Origin: Planctomycetota bacterium
GTDB lineage: Bacteria; Planctomycetota; Phycisphaerae; UBA1845
NCBI GenBank assembly: GCA_024280855.1
Contig: JAJRPG010000052.1
Location: 1 to 46,017, forward strand
Length of the DNA stretch: 46,017 bases
Reading direction: 5' to 3'
Below the pieces are notes generated by a model. That model had not been told where the DNA came from. It ran no database searches and saw only the letters and a program-made list of their open reading frames with translations. The translations under genes were made by a program, and so were the position numbers. Below are positions 35,881 to 44,421 of the stretch, piece by piece (position 1 is the first letter of the stretch; the number at the start of each line of letters is the position of its first letter).

Positions 35881-36286
35881 ATCTAGACGGGAAGCCACGT
35901 CCGAGATGCATGATTGCTCCATAGTAGGGCACATCGCCGTTCGCTTCGGCGCGATGCAAGTCCGCAACCGGTTGGGCTGCCCCCTATATTTCGGTTCAGT
36001 TCCGGAGTTAAGTATTCTGGCCAGTGTGACCCGCTCCCCATTTCTGTACCAGCTGTAGAGTGAGCATTCCGGCTCTGGGACGCCATCCGGCGGGCGGGAC
36101 GAAGCCTTGGATAAACCGCCGGGAAACCGCACGCCGGCGAGTGAGTAGCCATAAGCATTCAATAAGGCGACCAACAATCGTAGTAATGCAACAAACCATT
36201 CAACACGTTTTCGAAGTACTAATACTGCTCGGTGAAATTCAAGGATATCCATTTCAACCACAATTAGGGTGACACAGTCCTCACCA
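35881..36286. other. intergenic region with repeat copy 2
   Basis: No gene supported. Holds the inverted repeat copy at 35985-36061. Confidence 0.5.
35985..36061 (-). repeat. dispersed repeat, copy 2 of inverted pair
   Basis: Reverse complement of the repeat at 34124-34200. The two face each other across 34200-35985, which contains the hypothetical gene and the broken methyltransferase. Confidence 0.65.
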
Positions 36287-36401
36287 GTCACTCACTGACA
36301 ACAACGCCAATACGTCCATCAAGCAGAAACAATAATTGGCATTGCATTTTACGCTGCGGCTTATATACATGAACGATATTATGACCATAGATTTCTATCT
36401 A

Positions 36402-36420
36402 GTGCCAAAGCGTGGCACTT
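36402..36420 (+). promoter_or_regulatory. conserved GTGCCA/TGGCAC hairpin before methyltransferase gene
   Basis: GTGCCA AAGCG TGGCAC, matching the GTGCC/GGCAC hairpin of the other module copy at 15898-15914. About 60 bp upstream of the ATG at 36482. Confidence 0.4.
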
Positions 36421-36481
36421 CTATGATAGCAAGCAATTAACCGAGGCCAACTCGGTACTCAATTGACAAGGAGGTCATGCC

Positions 36482-37819
36482 ATGAAGATCGAACTACGAC
36501 CACTAGCCAATATCAAGCCATACGATAACAACCCCCGCCTCAACGAGGCGGCGGTCAACGCCGTAGCTGAGTCGATCCGGCAATTTGGGTTCCGCCAGCC
36601 AGTGGTCGTTGATACAGACGGCGTCATCGTCGTCGAGCACACACGCTGGAAGGCAGCTCAACTACTTAACTTGAGTAAGGTGCCAGTACATGTGGCCTTG
36701 GACCTGTCTCCTGAGCAGATTCGGGCCTATCGCATCGCGGATAACAAAACAAACGAACTCGCCGAATGGAATTTTGAGCTGTTAACCATCGAGCTGGCCG
36801 AGCTTCAAGGCGCCGGCATCGACTGGTCATTACTTGGGTTCGATTCCAACGAACTCGCCACGCTACTTGATCCAGATGGCAAACAAGGTCTCACCGATCC
36901 GGACGATGTACCGTTACCACCAGACAAAGCTATCACGCAGCCAGGTGATCTGTGGACGCTTGGCAAGCATCGGCTCTTGTGTGGCGATAGTGCATCGCCA
37001 ATTGATGTGGATCGATTGTTAGATGGCCGGTCTATCCACTTAGTCAACACTGATCCGCCCTACAACGTAAAAGTAGAACCGCGAAGCAACAACGCCATCG
37101 CCGCCGCACAAGCATACAACGGCAAACAAGGCCTAAAGCATTATCAGTCGTTCGACCTTCACCGTGCAAAAAAGAAGTCGCATCCTAAAAAGGCTACAGG
37201 GAACAAAAGGACATCTAAGAAGCTCCGCCCCAAAGATAGACCACTAGCCAACGACTTCCTCACCGATGATGCGTTTGAAAAACTATTACATGCGTGGTTC
37301 GGCAACATTGCACGCGTACTTATACCTGGTGGCTCGTTTTATATTTTGGGCGGCTATGCCAACTGTGCCAACTACCCACCAGTACTCAAAGCAAGCGAAC
37401 TGTACTTCTCGCAGGCTATCATATGGGTAAAAGAGCATCCCGTACTATCACGCAAAGACTTCATGTGTAACCACGAGTGGTGCTTCTACGGTTGGCGTGA
37501 AGGCGCAGCCCACCGTTTCCTTGGGCCTAACAATGCCACCGATGTTTGGTCCGTCAAAAAGGTCAATCCCAATGCGATGGTGCATCTTACAGAGAAGCCT
37601 GTTGAGTTAGCGGTGCGTGCCATGCAATACTCTTCATCACCTGGTGAAAACGTGTTGGACCTGTTCGGTGGTAGTGGCTCAACACTGATTGCTGCTGAGC
37701 AGACGGATCGATGCGCGTTGCTTATAGAGATTGATGCGCCTTATTGTGATGTGATCGTTGAGCGATGGGAACAGTTCACTGGCCAGAAAGCCAAGTGCAA
37801 GCATGGTGGCACTCAATAA
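36482..37819 (+). CDS. ParB-domain DNA methyltransferase (beta-class, phage type)
   Basis: 445 residues; AAGGAGG before ATG 36482. Residues 1-90 are a ParB/sulfiredoxin-like domain (LANIKPYDNNPR, SIRQFGFRQPVVVD). Its usual GHTR motif reads VEHTR: the glycine is Glu52. The methyltransferase part has DPPY (191-194) before the AdoMet loop LFGGSGSTL (395-401), the beta-class order, so N6-adenine or N4-cytosine methylation is expected. A central KKKSHPKKATGNKRTSKKL insertion is strongly basic. ParB-methyltransferase fusions are common in phages beside terminase genes, where they protect phage DNA from restriction. The context (small ORF, terS, terL follow) agrees. The target sequence cannot be read from the protein. 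Confidence 0.88.
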   Translation: MKIELRPLANIKPYDNNPRLNEAAVNAVAESIRQFGFRQPVVVDTDGVIVVEHTRWKAAQLLNLSKVPVHVALDLSPEQIRAYRIADNKTNELAEWNFELLTIELAELQGAGIDWSLLGFDSNELATLLDPDGKQGLTDPDDVPLPPDKAITQPGDLWTLGKHRLLCGDSASPIDVDRLLDGRSIHLVNTDPPYNVKVEPRSNNAIAAAQAYNGKQGLKHYQSFDLHRAKKKSHPKKATGNKRTSKKLRPKDRPLANDFLTDDAFEKLLHAWFGNIARVLIPGGSFYILGGYANCANYPPVLKASELYFSQAIIWVKEHPVLSRKDFMCNHEWCFYGWREGAAHRFLGPNNATDVWSVKKVNPNAMVHLTEKPVELAVRAMQYSSSPGENVLDLFGGSGSTLIAAEQTDRCALLIEIDAPYCDVIVERWEQFTGQKAKCKHGGTQ

Positions 37820-37865
37820 TCTACATGGTGATTTATTTGAAAAAGTGTTTGGTTCCTCTGTGGGC

Positions 37866-37961
37866 ATGTGCCCTATGCGGGGCTGGCTATCGAGCAACTT
37901 TTATATACAAGATGGCGTTTTTTGGCGAGTAAGTAAGAATCACCGAACAAAAGCTGAATAA
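37866..37961 (+). CDS. conserved 31-residue small ORF (copy 2)
   Basis: ATG 37866, stop at 37961. RGWLSSNFYIQDGVFWRVS is shared with the 26-residue copy at 16293; this one runs five residues further because TGA became CGA. Conservation is stronger at DNA level than in the neighbouring terS. Small gene or conserved untranslated element; unresolved. Confidence 0.35.
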   Translation: MCPMRGWLSSNFYIQDGVFWRVSKNHRTKAE

Positions 37962-38026
37962 CCCTTTATGTATAGTGTTTCGATTCTAAACATGACCTCA
38001 AAATCTATGGAAGCCAAGTAAGCGAA

Positions 38027-38686
38027 ATGCCCCGAAAAGGTCAATCTCGTCAAGTAAAACCCACCGATGTGGTGTCCACTATCGACAATGCCGCTGTTGG
38101 TCGAGCCTACCGTAAGGTCATGAATGGACAGTCGTTGACAAAGGTTGAACGTGAAGCACTCAAGCGACACGAAAAACATAAAGAAGAGAAACTTCGCTGG
38201 CAATACTATCATTCTATCCCTCAAAAGCATTGGCGGCAGATGTCTGGTAGGCAAACCAAGGTGATCAATGATCAAGCCACGCGCTATGGCATTCCGTTTG
38301 GCGGCGCTTCGATCGATCTACCCAACGTAATCAAAGCTCTGCATGATTTCCTAGCTGACAACGCTCAGCTGTTAGCACGCGAGGCTGATGGGATGCTAGT
38401 AGGCGTTAGCAGCCCCGCCCTTGAACGATACCGTGAAGAACGCGCAGCATTAGCTAGACTCGACCGATTGGAGCGCGAAGGCCATCTACTGCCTCGTGAC
38501 GAGGTTCGTGAAGCACTGGGCCGCATTGCTGTCATCCTCCGTAATGCTAGTGATACATTATCGCGTCAATTCGGTGACTCAGCTGCTCAGATCATGCATG
38601 AAGCGCTCGACGACGCCCAGCGCGATATGGAATCCTTCTTTGGCCAAGATGAGGATAACGTAACTGATGTATCAGACGCGCCGTGA
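38027..38686 (+). CDS. phage terminase small subunit-like protein (copy 2)
   Basis: 219 residues, paralogous to 16454-17119. Basic N-terminus, a conserved middle (KHWRQMSGRQTKVINDQATR), helical Arg/Glu-rich part (RYREERAALARLDRLEREG) and an acidic end. It overlaps terL by 20 bases (terL ATG 38667). The TerS assignment rests on position immediately before a GpA-type TerL and on size; a Nu1-like fold is possible but not shown. This copy is probably the functional one because its terL is complete. Confidence 0.65.
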   Translation: MPRKGQSRQVKPTDVVSTIDNAAVGRAYRKVMNGQSLTKVEREALKRHEKHKEEKLRWQYYHSIPQKHWRQMSGRQTKVINDQATRYGIPFGGASIDLPNVIKALHDFLADNAQLLAREADGMLVGVSSPALERYREERAALARLDRLEREGHLLPRDEVREALGRIAVILRNASDTLSRQFGDSAAQIMHEALDDAQRDMESFFGQDEDNVTDVSDAP

Positions 38687-40637
38687 TCTTGAATCCTTCC
38701 TAGCTAAGGCTAGACCTAGACCTTTGCGTAGTATGCGCGTCTTTGCAGAAGAAGAGATCGTCATACCTGATGGCCCTTATGCTGGTCGTCGATTTAGATG
38801 TTCACGCCAGCCATATACTGGCTTGTGGTTCGACCAGGTGGATTCCAATCAATGGTCACGGTGTGTCGCTACTGGTCCCACGCAGTCAGGTAAAACGCTC
38901 GCGTGCTTTGTGATCCCCCTACTCTATCATTTATTTGAAGTCGGTGAGACTGTGATTTGCGGTTTGCCTGATATGGATATGGCTGCCGACAAGTGGCGAG
39001 AAGATATTCTTCCAGCACTAGAACGATCTCGATACCGCAATCTACTCCCCAAACGAGGCGGCGGCAGTCGAGGTGGTAAAGTAGAGTCGCTTCAGTTTAC
39101 CAATGGCGCGACCTTAAAGTTCATGTCGGGTGGAGGTGGTGATAAAAGCCGTGCGGGCTTCACATCTCGCGTGGTAGCCATCACAGAGACGGATGGCATG
39201 GACCAATCGTCCATGACTAGCCGGGAGAGCGACAAGATCACGCAACTTGAGGCCCGTACGCGCGCCTATGGTAATCGCAAGCGTATATACATGGAGTGTA
39301 CGGTCAGCACTCAGCAAGGTCGTACATGGCAAGAATACAAAAAAGGCACGCGTAGCCGCATCGAATTACCTTGCCCGCACTGTGGTTGCTGGGTCGTACC
39401 CGAACGAGAACATCTAACCGGTTGGCAGGGCGCGAAGACGCAAGCACAAGCTCGCCAGGACGGCGCTTTCACTTGTCCACTATGTAGCGAAGTATGGAGC
39501 CACGATGATCGTATTTTAGCCAATCGTAATGGCCGTCTATTACACAATGACCAAACAATAGATGCCGATGGAAATGTGAATAGCCCCCCACCGCAAACAG
39601 ACACATTAGGTTTTCGGTGGTCGGCTATTAACAACCTATTCCTCGAAGCGGCAGACTTAGCCGCTGACGAATGGCGAGCGAGTCGTTCACCAGACGAGGA
39701 AAACGCTGAGCGCGAGTTAAGACAGTTTGTCTGGTGCATACCAATTGCACCGACCAAATGGTCTGAAACCTCATTAGAAGCCACTGAACTGGTGGCCCGG
39801 ATGATCAACTTACCTCGTGGAGTTGTACCTGAAGGTGCGCAGTACCTTACGGCTGCTATGGACCTCGGTAAGCATCTGGATCATTGGATCGTGGTCGCCT
39901 GGTTCCCTAATGCATCGTGCCACATTGTTGATTACGGACGCATCGAAGTGCCAAGTTATGATCTCGGCGTTGAACAGGCCAGCATGCTAGCCATGAAAGA
40001 GTTTCGGGCGATGGTCAATGAAGGCTGGCCGGTTGGTAATGCCGATGGTGAATTGATGATTCCAGGTTACGCCTGGATCGATGCGGGGTACATGACACCC
40101 GTGGTGTACTCATTCTGTAATGATTCAGATGAGAGGTATTTACCTGCCATTGGCCGAGGCGCAGCGCAACAACGTCATCAATGGTATAACCGCCCCACGA
40201 GTACCGGCGCTATCGTAAAACACGTTGGCGAAGGATTCCATATCAACATGCTTCCAGCCGAACGGCTATACCTTGTGGAAATTGACGCCGATCACTGGAA
40301 GACATGGGTCCATTTACGGCTAAGCACACCATTGGATAAGGCTGGGGCGATGACCTTGTTCCAGGCATCTCCACAGGAACATCTAGCCTTAGCCAAACAC
40401 TTAACGGCTGAAACTAAAACCGAACAATTCGTAACCGGTCGCAGAGTGGTCGTAAAATGGGAGCGACTACGACGACAGAATCATTGGTTCGATGCGTTAT
40501 ATAACGCTTGTGCTGCTGGACATCTGAATGGCGTGCGGCTTATAGCTGAGCAGCCGCAGATCGTTGAGAAGACAAGGATAGAAAGCCTCCCGCTAACCAC
40601 ACCGGATGGAAGGCCGTTCTCGTTTAGGGGGCGGTGA
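38667..40637 (+). CDS. phage terminase large subunit, GpA family
   Basis: 656 residues. Walker A GPTQSGKT at about residue 70; a Walker B-like segment VVAITETDGMD follows near 170, with Glu kept but the first acidic position replaced by Thr. Two CxxC pairs (CPHCGCW and CPLCSEVW, about 237-280) form the zinc-ribbon seen in lambda gpA relatives. The C-terminal nuclease half has AAMDLGKHLDHW and AWIDAGYMTPVV with acidic residues typical of RNase H-like nucleases. The role is ATP-driven DNA packaging into capsids. It stops 3 bases into a region where a portal gene lies on the opposite strand, so the normal phage gene order is broken here. Confidence 0.88.
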   Translation: MYQTRRDLESFLAKARPRPLRSMRVFAEEEIVIPDGPYAGRRFRCSRQPYTGLWFDQVDSNQWSRCVATGPTQSGKTLACFVIPLLYHLFEVGETVICGLPDMDMAADKWREDILPALERSRYRNLLPKRGGGSRGGKVESLQFTNGATLKFMSGGGGDKSRAGFTSRVVAITETDGMDQSSMTSRESDKITQLEARTRAYGNRKRIYMECTVSTQQGRTWQEYKKGTRSRIELPCPHCGCWVVPEREHLTGWQGAKTQAQARQDGAFTCPLCSEVWSHDDRILANRNGRLLHNDQTIDADGNVNSPPPQTDTLGFRWSAINNLFLEAADLAADEWRASRSPDEENAERELRQFVWCIPIAPTKWSETSLEATELVARMINLPRGVVPEGAQYLTAAMDLGKHLDHWIVVAWFPNASCHIVDYGRIEVPSYDLGVEQASMLAMKEFRAMVNEGWPVGNADGELMIPGYAWIDAGYMTPVVYSFCNDSDERYLPAIGRGAAQQRHQWYNRPTSTGAIVKHVGEGFHINMLPAERLYLVEIDADHWKTWVHLRLSTPLDKAGAMTLFQASPQEHLALAKHLTAETKTEQFVTGRRVVVKWERLRRQNHWFDALYNACAAGHLNGVRLIAEQPQIVEKTRIESLPLTTPDGRPFSFRGR

Positions 40638-40679
40638 GGAACGGCATCAGCTGAATTGAAGGCATAACTCAGTGACGGC

Positions 40680-41062
40680 GAAGGAAAGTCCATTTCCGCT
40701 GCGATGTCTCAAGCCTTGGGGTCTTTGGACCATTCTCGCCAATACTCTGTTATCAATGCGTTGATATCGTCGTCGCCGGTTTGCGGGTCCAGCGTGAAAC
40801 CATCTTGAACGACGTTAGTAGAATATCGATCGAGTGCCTGGCCAATGACCGCATCGTTGCGATCCATGTCACGAGCCACTTCCATCATGCGCTGGTAAGC
40901 GGCTTCGCTACGAAAATGAAAATCGACACCACTGCCCTACGGTGCAAGACCTGTGCGACGGCTACGCAAGCGACCTTCGGTGGCAGCGTTGTAAGAGCTA
41001 CGTGCGCCGCTCATCACTTCCGCGATGCTACCGAATTCGTGACTGTTACCGCGCCTTCGCAA
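40680..41062 (-). pseudogene. phage portal protein remnant (copy A)
   Basis: The minus-strand frame from about TTG 41062 reads RRRGNSHEFGSIAEVMSG, then SRRTGLAP-stop-GSGVDFHF, EVARDMDRNDAVIGQALD, and PQTGDDDINALITEYWREW, then a TGA within KDPKA-DIAAEM. It aligns with the portal N-terminus at 43885 (RRRIGLPSMGSGADFHY, ARDMVRNDSVIGPAIS) and with lambda-type portals. Two in-frame stops and loss of the 3' two-thirds make it dead. It faces the end of terL, tail to tail. Confidence 0.75.
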
Positions 41063-41064
41063 AG

Positions 41065-41373
41065 CTAACTCCTATTGTTCTCAAAGCTCACATACGACAC
41101 ATTCCCACTGCCGTCAGACCGCGATTCATTCGCGCTTAGCCATTGTTTGGCTTCTGTAAGCTGCTTCTCAATTTGACTGGGGTTCATTTCTAATTCGTCA
41201 CCGCCCACGCCACCTTGGCGGGTACGTTTGGAAAGTTTGACTAGAAGTATCCGGCAAGTCTACAAGAACGTCCTGGCCTTATCCACCGAACGAACGACGT
41301 CATAATCGCTCGAATGGTAATAAGCGTTCAAGACTTCTTTATGACTGCTATAAGTACCAAGTGCCGTGGCCAC
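41065..41373 (-). pseudogene. phage connector-like protein remnant (copy A)
   Basis: GTG 41373 begins VATALGTYSSHKEVLNAYYH, then SVDKARTFL and a stop; further pieces in other frames (LPDTSSQTFQTYPPR, then GGVGGDELEMNPSQIEKQL) rejoin the pattern of the intact homolog at 43882-44193 (YSSAEDVEAA, SVAKAKAF, GGGAAGERLEVQAEQFQQ). The total length of 309 bp matches 312 bp there, so it is the same gene with compensating frame breaks. It stops just before the portal remnant, as in the other pair. Confidence 0.6.
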
Positions 41374-41601
41374 GATCGCTTTAATACTACATGGGTAATC
41401 GAAGTGTTAATAGCGTCCGACGCGCTTGAACGTCGGGCGCGTCGCAAATTGTGTTAAAGTTGAGTGCCAGTCATTATGGCACTCAACTCAATCTTATTGT
41501 GCAATTCAATGGATTTCACTTTATTTAACTTTCTGCTGAATATACAATTTGGATGCTTCAAATCCAGTATCTGGGAAACGTCGGACAGATGGAGAAAGAG
41601 C
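41374..41601. other. intergenic region with strong hairpin
   Basis: Contains a GACGCGC/GCGCGTC stem near 41418-41444 and the perfect 11-bp palindrome at 41458-41488. Confidence 0.5.
41458..41488 (+). promoter_or_regulatory. 11-bp perfect stem-loop
   Basis: AGTTGAGTGCC, 9-nt loop, GGCACTCAACT. It lies 114 bp before the ATG at 41602. It could be a leader hairpin, a terminator for transcription entering from the left, or an operator. Its GTGCC/GGCAC core recurs in the hairpins before both methyltransferase genes. Confidence 0.55.
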
Positions 41602-42672
41602 ATGAAATCGTCACTATACAAAATACTTGGTGTTGGAATCAGCCTCGCATGGACGAGCATGGGTACTGTAATGCCTGCACATGCATTGGACATTCCCGTA
41701 ATGGTAGACGTGGTGCCTCCCGGTGGTGGGCCGGCTGCGCCCCAAACCATCGGGACCATTGTAGTTAGCACTGGTGCAGCGGGCGCTCCGCCCCTGACAG
41801 GCAGCTTTACTTTAGCTGCCCAATACGATTGGCTCGACGATTGGTACGATTTCCGGTGGATAAATCTAGTGACGGCGGGTCCATCACCAGGAGGACCGTT
41901 GCCCGCGATCGATCCGCAGATCGGGCAGATCGCCCCCGGACAACTACCGAATAATCTCGGCGATGACCGGCCGTACTACTTCAACGAGGGGAATTGGACA
42001 GCGAACAATCCCGCTGGAACTCATGTGGAACGTACTGGGACTATATTCACTGATGCTAAAGGAGGCCACCCAAATGAAACTGTAATTACCTTTAATACCT
42101 ACTTGGTGGCTGACGACGTTACGGCCGGAGGCTTTCCCAACCAGCAGTTCTGCATCCTCGCGGGTTTTTCCTGGACGTACAATCAGAACACACAACCGGC
42201 GAATCCGCCTGCGATCGTCATCGGTGCGCTGATCCCACTACCTGGCACCTCAGTCGCTGATATTACGACAGCGCTGGCTAACGCGGCAGGAGCAGGAGGA
42301 GGGGGTGTATTCCCATCCCCAGTCGGCGCAATCCCAGCGGGTGACGCTTGGGAGCCAATTACCGGATGCACACTCTCGAATTGTTGCGGCAATAATGTCC
42401 GGGAGGGAGGAGAGGAATGCGACGGGGCGGACGACGCTGCATGTGTCGCGCAATGCCAGGCCGATTGCACTTGCCCGCCTCCAGCTGGTTGCGGGGACGG
42501 AAACTGCGGCGGTGGGGAGAACTGCTTCACCTGTCCGAGCGACTGCGGTGTGTGCCCCGATCCGTGCCCAGCGATGTCCACGTGGGGGGCTGTCGTGCTG
42601 ACATGCTTGATTCTTACGGCCGCGACCATAATGCTGAGGAAACAGCAGAGGGAAACCCGGTATGAGGGGTGA
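41602..42672 (+). CDS. exported protein with IPTL-CTERM-like C-terminal anchor
   Basis: 356 residues. Start ATG 41602 after GGAGAAAGAG; an upstream in-frame start (41464) lies inside the hairpin. Signal peptide MKSSLYKILGVGISLAWTSM leads to PAHALD. The mature protein starts with a ~220-residue beta-type domain (IGTIVVSTGAAGAPPLTGSF, then FTLAAQYDWLDDWYDF, GNWTANNPAGTHVERT) of unknown family. A Cys-rich segment follows (about 265-320, CCGNNVREGGEECDGADD, CGDGNCGGGENCFTCPSDCG), as in many myxobacterial and planctomycete surface proteins. The end is CPAMSTWGAVVLTCLILTAA and RKQQR, an IPTL/PEP-CTERM-like sorting anchor (motif, hydrophobic helix, basic tail). Cell-envelope location is inferred; activity unknown. 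Confidence 0.78.
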   Translation: MKSSLYKILGVGISLAWTSMGTVMPAHALDIPVMVDVVPPGGGPAAPQTIGTIVVSTGAAGAPPLTGSFTLAAQYDWLDDWYDFRWINLVTAGPSPGGPLPAIDPQIGQIAPGQLPNNLGDDRPYYFNEGNWTANNPAGTHVERTGTIFTDAKGGHPNETVITFNTYLVADDVTAGGFPNQQFCILAGFSWTYNQNTQPANPPAIVIGALIPLPGTSVADITTALANAAGAGGGGVFPSPVGAIPAGDAWEPITGCTLSNCCGNNVREGGEECDGADDAACVAQCQADCTCPPPAGCGDGNCGGGENCFTCPSDCGVCPDPCPAMSTWGAVVLTCLILTAATIMLRKQQRETRYEG

Positions 42673-42991
42673 ATGCCGGTTACTCCTGAGTAGATTATCG
42701 CGCGTCGTCTCGATACTAACCCAACTAAGAATGCGTATTTCAGCATCAATTATGGCCTGCGCGACATAAAGCAATAACTTATCCTTTACTTCGCTACTTT
42801 CTGATACTGCCATCATAAAACGATATGTTTTTAGCGTATTGTGTCTTTACTGATTGATTGTGCAAATGTCCACGAGCCGTTCTGCCAAGGAATAAAAGCA
42901 CAAAATAACATACAGATAAAAAACCTAGCCGAACAACAGCCTGTTTGATATACCAGATGAAACAGTTGAGCTGTTGGACTTTCAAATATGA
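42673..42991. other. intergenic region
   Basis: AT-rich, no gene or obvious hairpin terminator seen. Confidence 0.4.
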
Positions 42992-43231
42992 TTGACGTGT
43001 TATCGTGTCCTCACAGCAGCCCCCTTCGCAGCTGTGCACCAGTCGGGCATACCCGACGATTTCGACGCAGACTGGGACGTAGACTTAGGCGACTTCGCCG
43101 ATTTTGAGTTCTGCCATCGCGACCCACCTGGTTTCCTGTTTCCGTGTTTGATGAAGTTCGACCTCGACGGCAACGACCAGATTGACATCAATGACTACGC
43201 GGAGTTTCAGCAATCGATGTTGGGGCCGTAA
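42992..43231 (+). pseudogene. orphan dockerin-like C-terminus
   Basis: The frame from TTG 42992 holds only a dockerin-like pair: DFDADWDVDLGDFADFEFC and FDLDGNDQIDINDYAEFQQ, separated by HRDPPGFLFPC and ending MLGP at 43231. Two calcium-loop patterns (D-x-D-x-D-x-D-x-x-D) are complete. There is no signal peptide or other domain, so this is the tail of a secreted protein whose body was lost, probably when the adjacent phage fragment (43238 onward, opposite strand) was brought in; only 6 bp separate the two stops. Confidence 0.65.
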
Positions 43232-43237
43232 ACGGTT

Positions 43238-43885
43238 TCATTCCGCGTCTAGTACCGGAATCTTCACCATCTGGTCATTGCGAGGCTGGTTTCTGTAGGG
43301 TTCGATGTCTTCCTTAGTGAACCAGTATTCCTTACGCTCGCGGGCGTCGGTCATCAGGATGCCATGCACCACATTTTTCTTAGTGTGGGGCGAGCGCAGG
43401 CGATGTCCTTCAAGCATCTGCAATCTTTTATTGGTGTCCTTACCCACAAAAATGACGTCGCCGTCAATCAGTATGTGGCGCAGCGCTAATCGTTCCATGT
43501 CATTAAACGTGCGCTCTCGCTGATCGTCGCATTGGTTCGGGTCACCGCTCCAATCAATCCAGCGGGCCTTGAGTTAATCGTCCAGCTCTTTATCGCCGGT
43601 ATCGGGATTGAGTTGCATCCCGCCTTGAATCGTGTTGAGACACACCGTGCTAATGGCCGGACCGATCACCGAATCATTACGAACCATATCGCGTGCCATT
43701 TCGATTAGTCGCAGATATTCGCTTTCGTTTTTGTAATGAAAATCAGCACCACTACCCATGGATGGCAGACCGATTCGACGTCGCATGAACCGAGACGATT
43801 TGGTTGCGTCGTAATCAGCTCGCATCTGGCCCAGGCCCTCAGCGACTTTACCCACTTCGAAATGTCGGGGACGGTATCCGCTCAT
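43238..43885 (-). pseudogene. phage portal protein remnant (copy B)
   Basis: ATG 43885 overlaps the connector stop as ATGA. The frame reads MSGYRPRHFEVGKVAEGLGQ, RRRIGLPSMGSGADFHY, ARDMVRNDSVIGPAI to a TAA at 43574-43576, and the same frame goes on (LKARWIDWSGDPNQCDDQRE, RLALRHILIDGDVIFVGK, MLEGHRLRSPHTKKN) to KIPVLDAE and a stop at 43238. It matches the N-terminal ~215 residues of a lambda-type portal; the remaining half or more is missing. One nonsense codon plus 3' truncation. By family, portals form the dodecameric ring through which terminase packages DNA. Confidence 0.78.
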
Positions 43886-44193
43886 CGTTCGAAGTCCCTA
43901 AAATCGACGTGAGTTACGCCCGTACCGTCGTTACTAGGCGAATCGTTAGCGGTAATAAAACCCTGAGCCGCTTGATATACTTGTTGGAATTGTTCGGCTT
44001 GAACCTCGAGCCGCTCGCCGGCGGCGCCGCCGCCGCTCTGACCCACCTTAGCTGTCCAGGTCAGCCAATGCACATAAGCCGTACAAAACGCCTTGGCCTT
44101 GGCCACACTGCCAGCTTCAAGAAAGTCAGCGTTATCGCGCAACGCAGCTTCAACATCTTCAGCGGACGAATATTGTGATAAGTCGCTAGCCAT
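43882..44193 (-). CDS. phage connector-like small protein (copy B)
   Basis: 103 residues; the start is ATG 44193 (MASDLSQYSSAEDVEAALRD), because the longer frame to 44373 is low-quality sequence without homology to copy A. Features: helical N-terminus, SVAKAKAFCTAYVHWLTW, Gly/Ala linker GGGAAGERLEVQAEQFQQ, and an acidic, aromatic end THVDFRDFER. It sits directly before and overlaps a portal gene, as small head-tail joining or portal-associated proteins do. Copy A at 41065-41373 has the same pattern. This is the only intact gene of that phage fragment. The specific function is inferred from position. Confidence 0.6.
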   Translation of the reverse strand: MASDLSQYSSAEDVEAALRDNADFLEAGSVAKAKAFCTAYVHWLTWTAKVGQSGGGAAGERLEVQAEQFQQVYQAAQGFITANDSPSNDGTGVTHVDFRDFER

Positions 44194-44227
44194 AAGCCAG
44201 CGATTTAGCGCTACACCGCACAACACC

Positions 44228-44275
44228 ACAACACCCAACCGAACCAACCGAACTCGGTTTTCTCGGTTGGGCAGC
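44228..44275. repeat. inverted repeat hairpin
   Basis: CCCAACCGA and TCGGTTGGG pair around an interior with a second AACCGA/TCGGTT pairing. May end or separate transcripts between the SEFIR gene and the phage remnant. Confidence 0.4.
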
Positions 44276-44376
44276 AAGCTGCCAATTAACCGGCCAAGCC
44301 GTGAGGGCGGCTCCGCCGACCTATGTGGAATGGCACTGCAACGAGAAATTATCGAATATCGACAATTCAACAATCC

Positions 44377-44403
44377 GTCATTCCTGCGAAGGCGGGAATC
44401 CAG
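44377..44403 (-). repeat. REP-like palindrome
   Basis: GTCATTCCTGCGAAGGCGGG followed by AATCCAG. This resembles the widespread GTCATTCCCGCGAAAGCGGG element of many bacteria. It lies 19 bp after the SEFIR gene stop and could also act as its transcript end. Confidence 0.6.
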
Positions 44404-44421
44404 AACTGTGATTGGTTGATG

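Larger units (their letters stand above)
36287..38863 (+). repeat. complete direct copy of the phage methyltransferase-TerS-TerL module
   Basis: Homologous to 15785-17296, from the leader (GTCACTCACTGACA) to CAATGGTCACGGTG inside terL. This copy keeps the whole methyltransferase gene and continues into an entire terL. Confidence 0.8.

Noticed and set aside
35866-36291. 141-residue minus-strand frame before the phage module
   Set aside because: Overlaps the dispersed repeat, no plausible start site, and the other repeat copy does not keep the frame.
42183-42816. Two overlapping minus-strand frames of 188 residues
   Set aside because: Antisense to the Cys-rich exported protein with signal peptide and sorting anchor.
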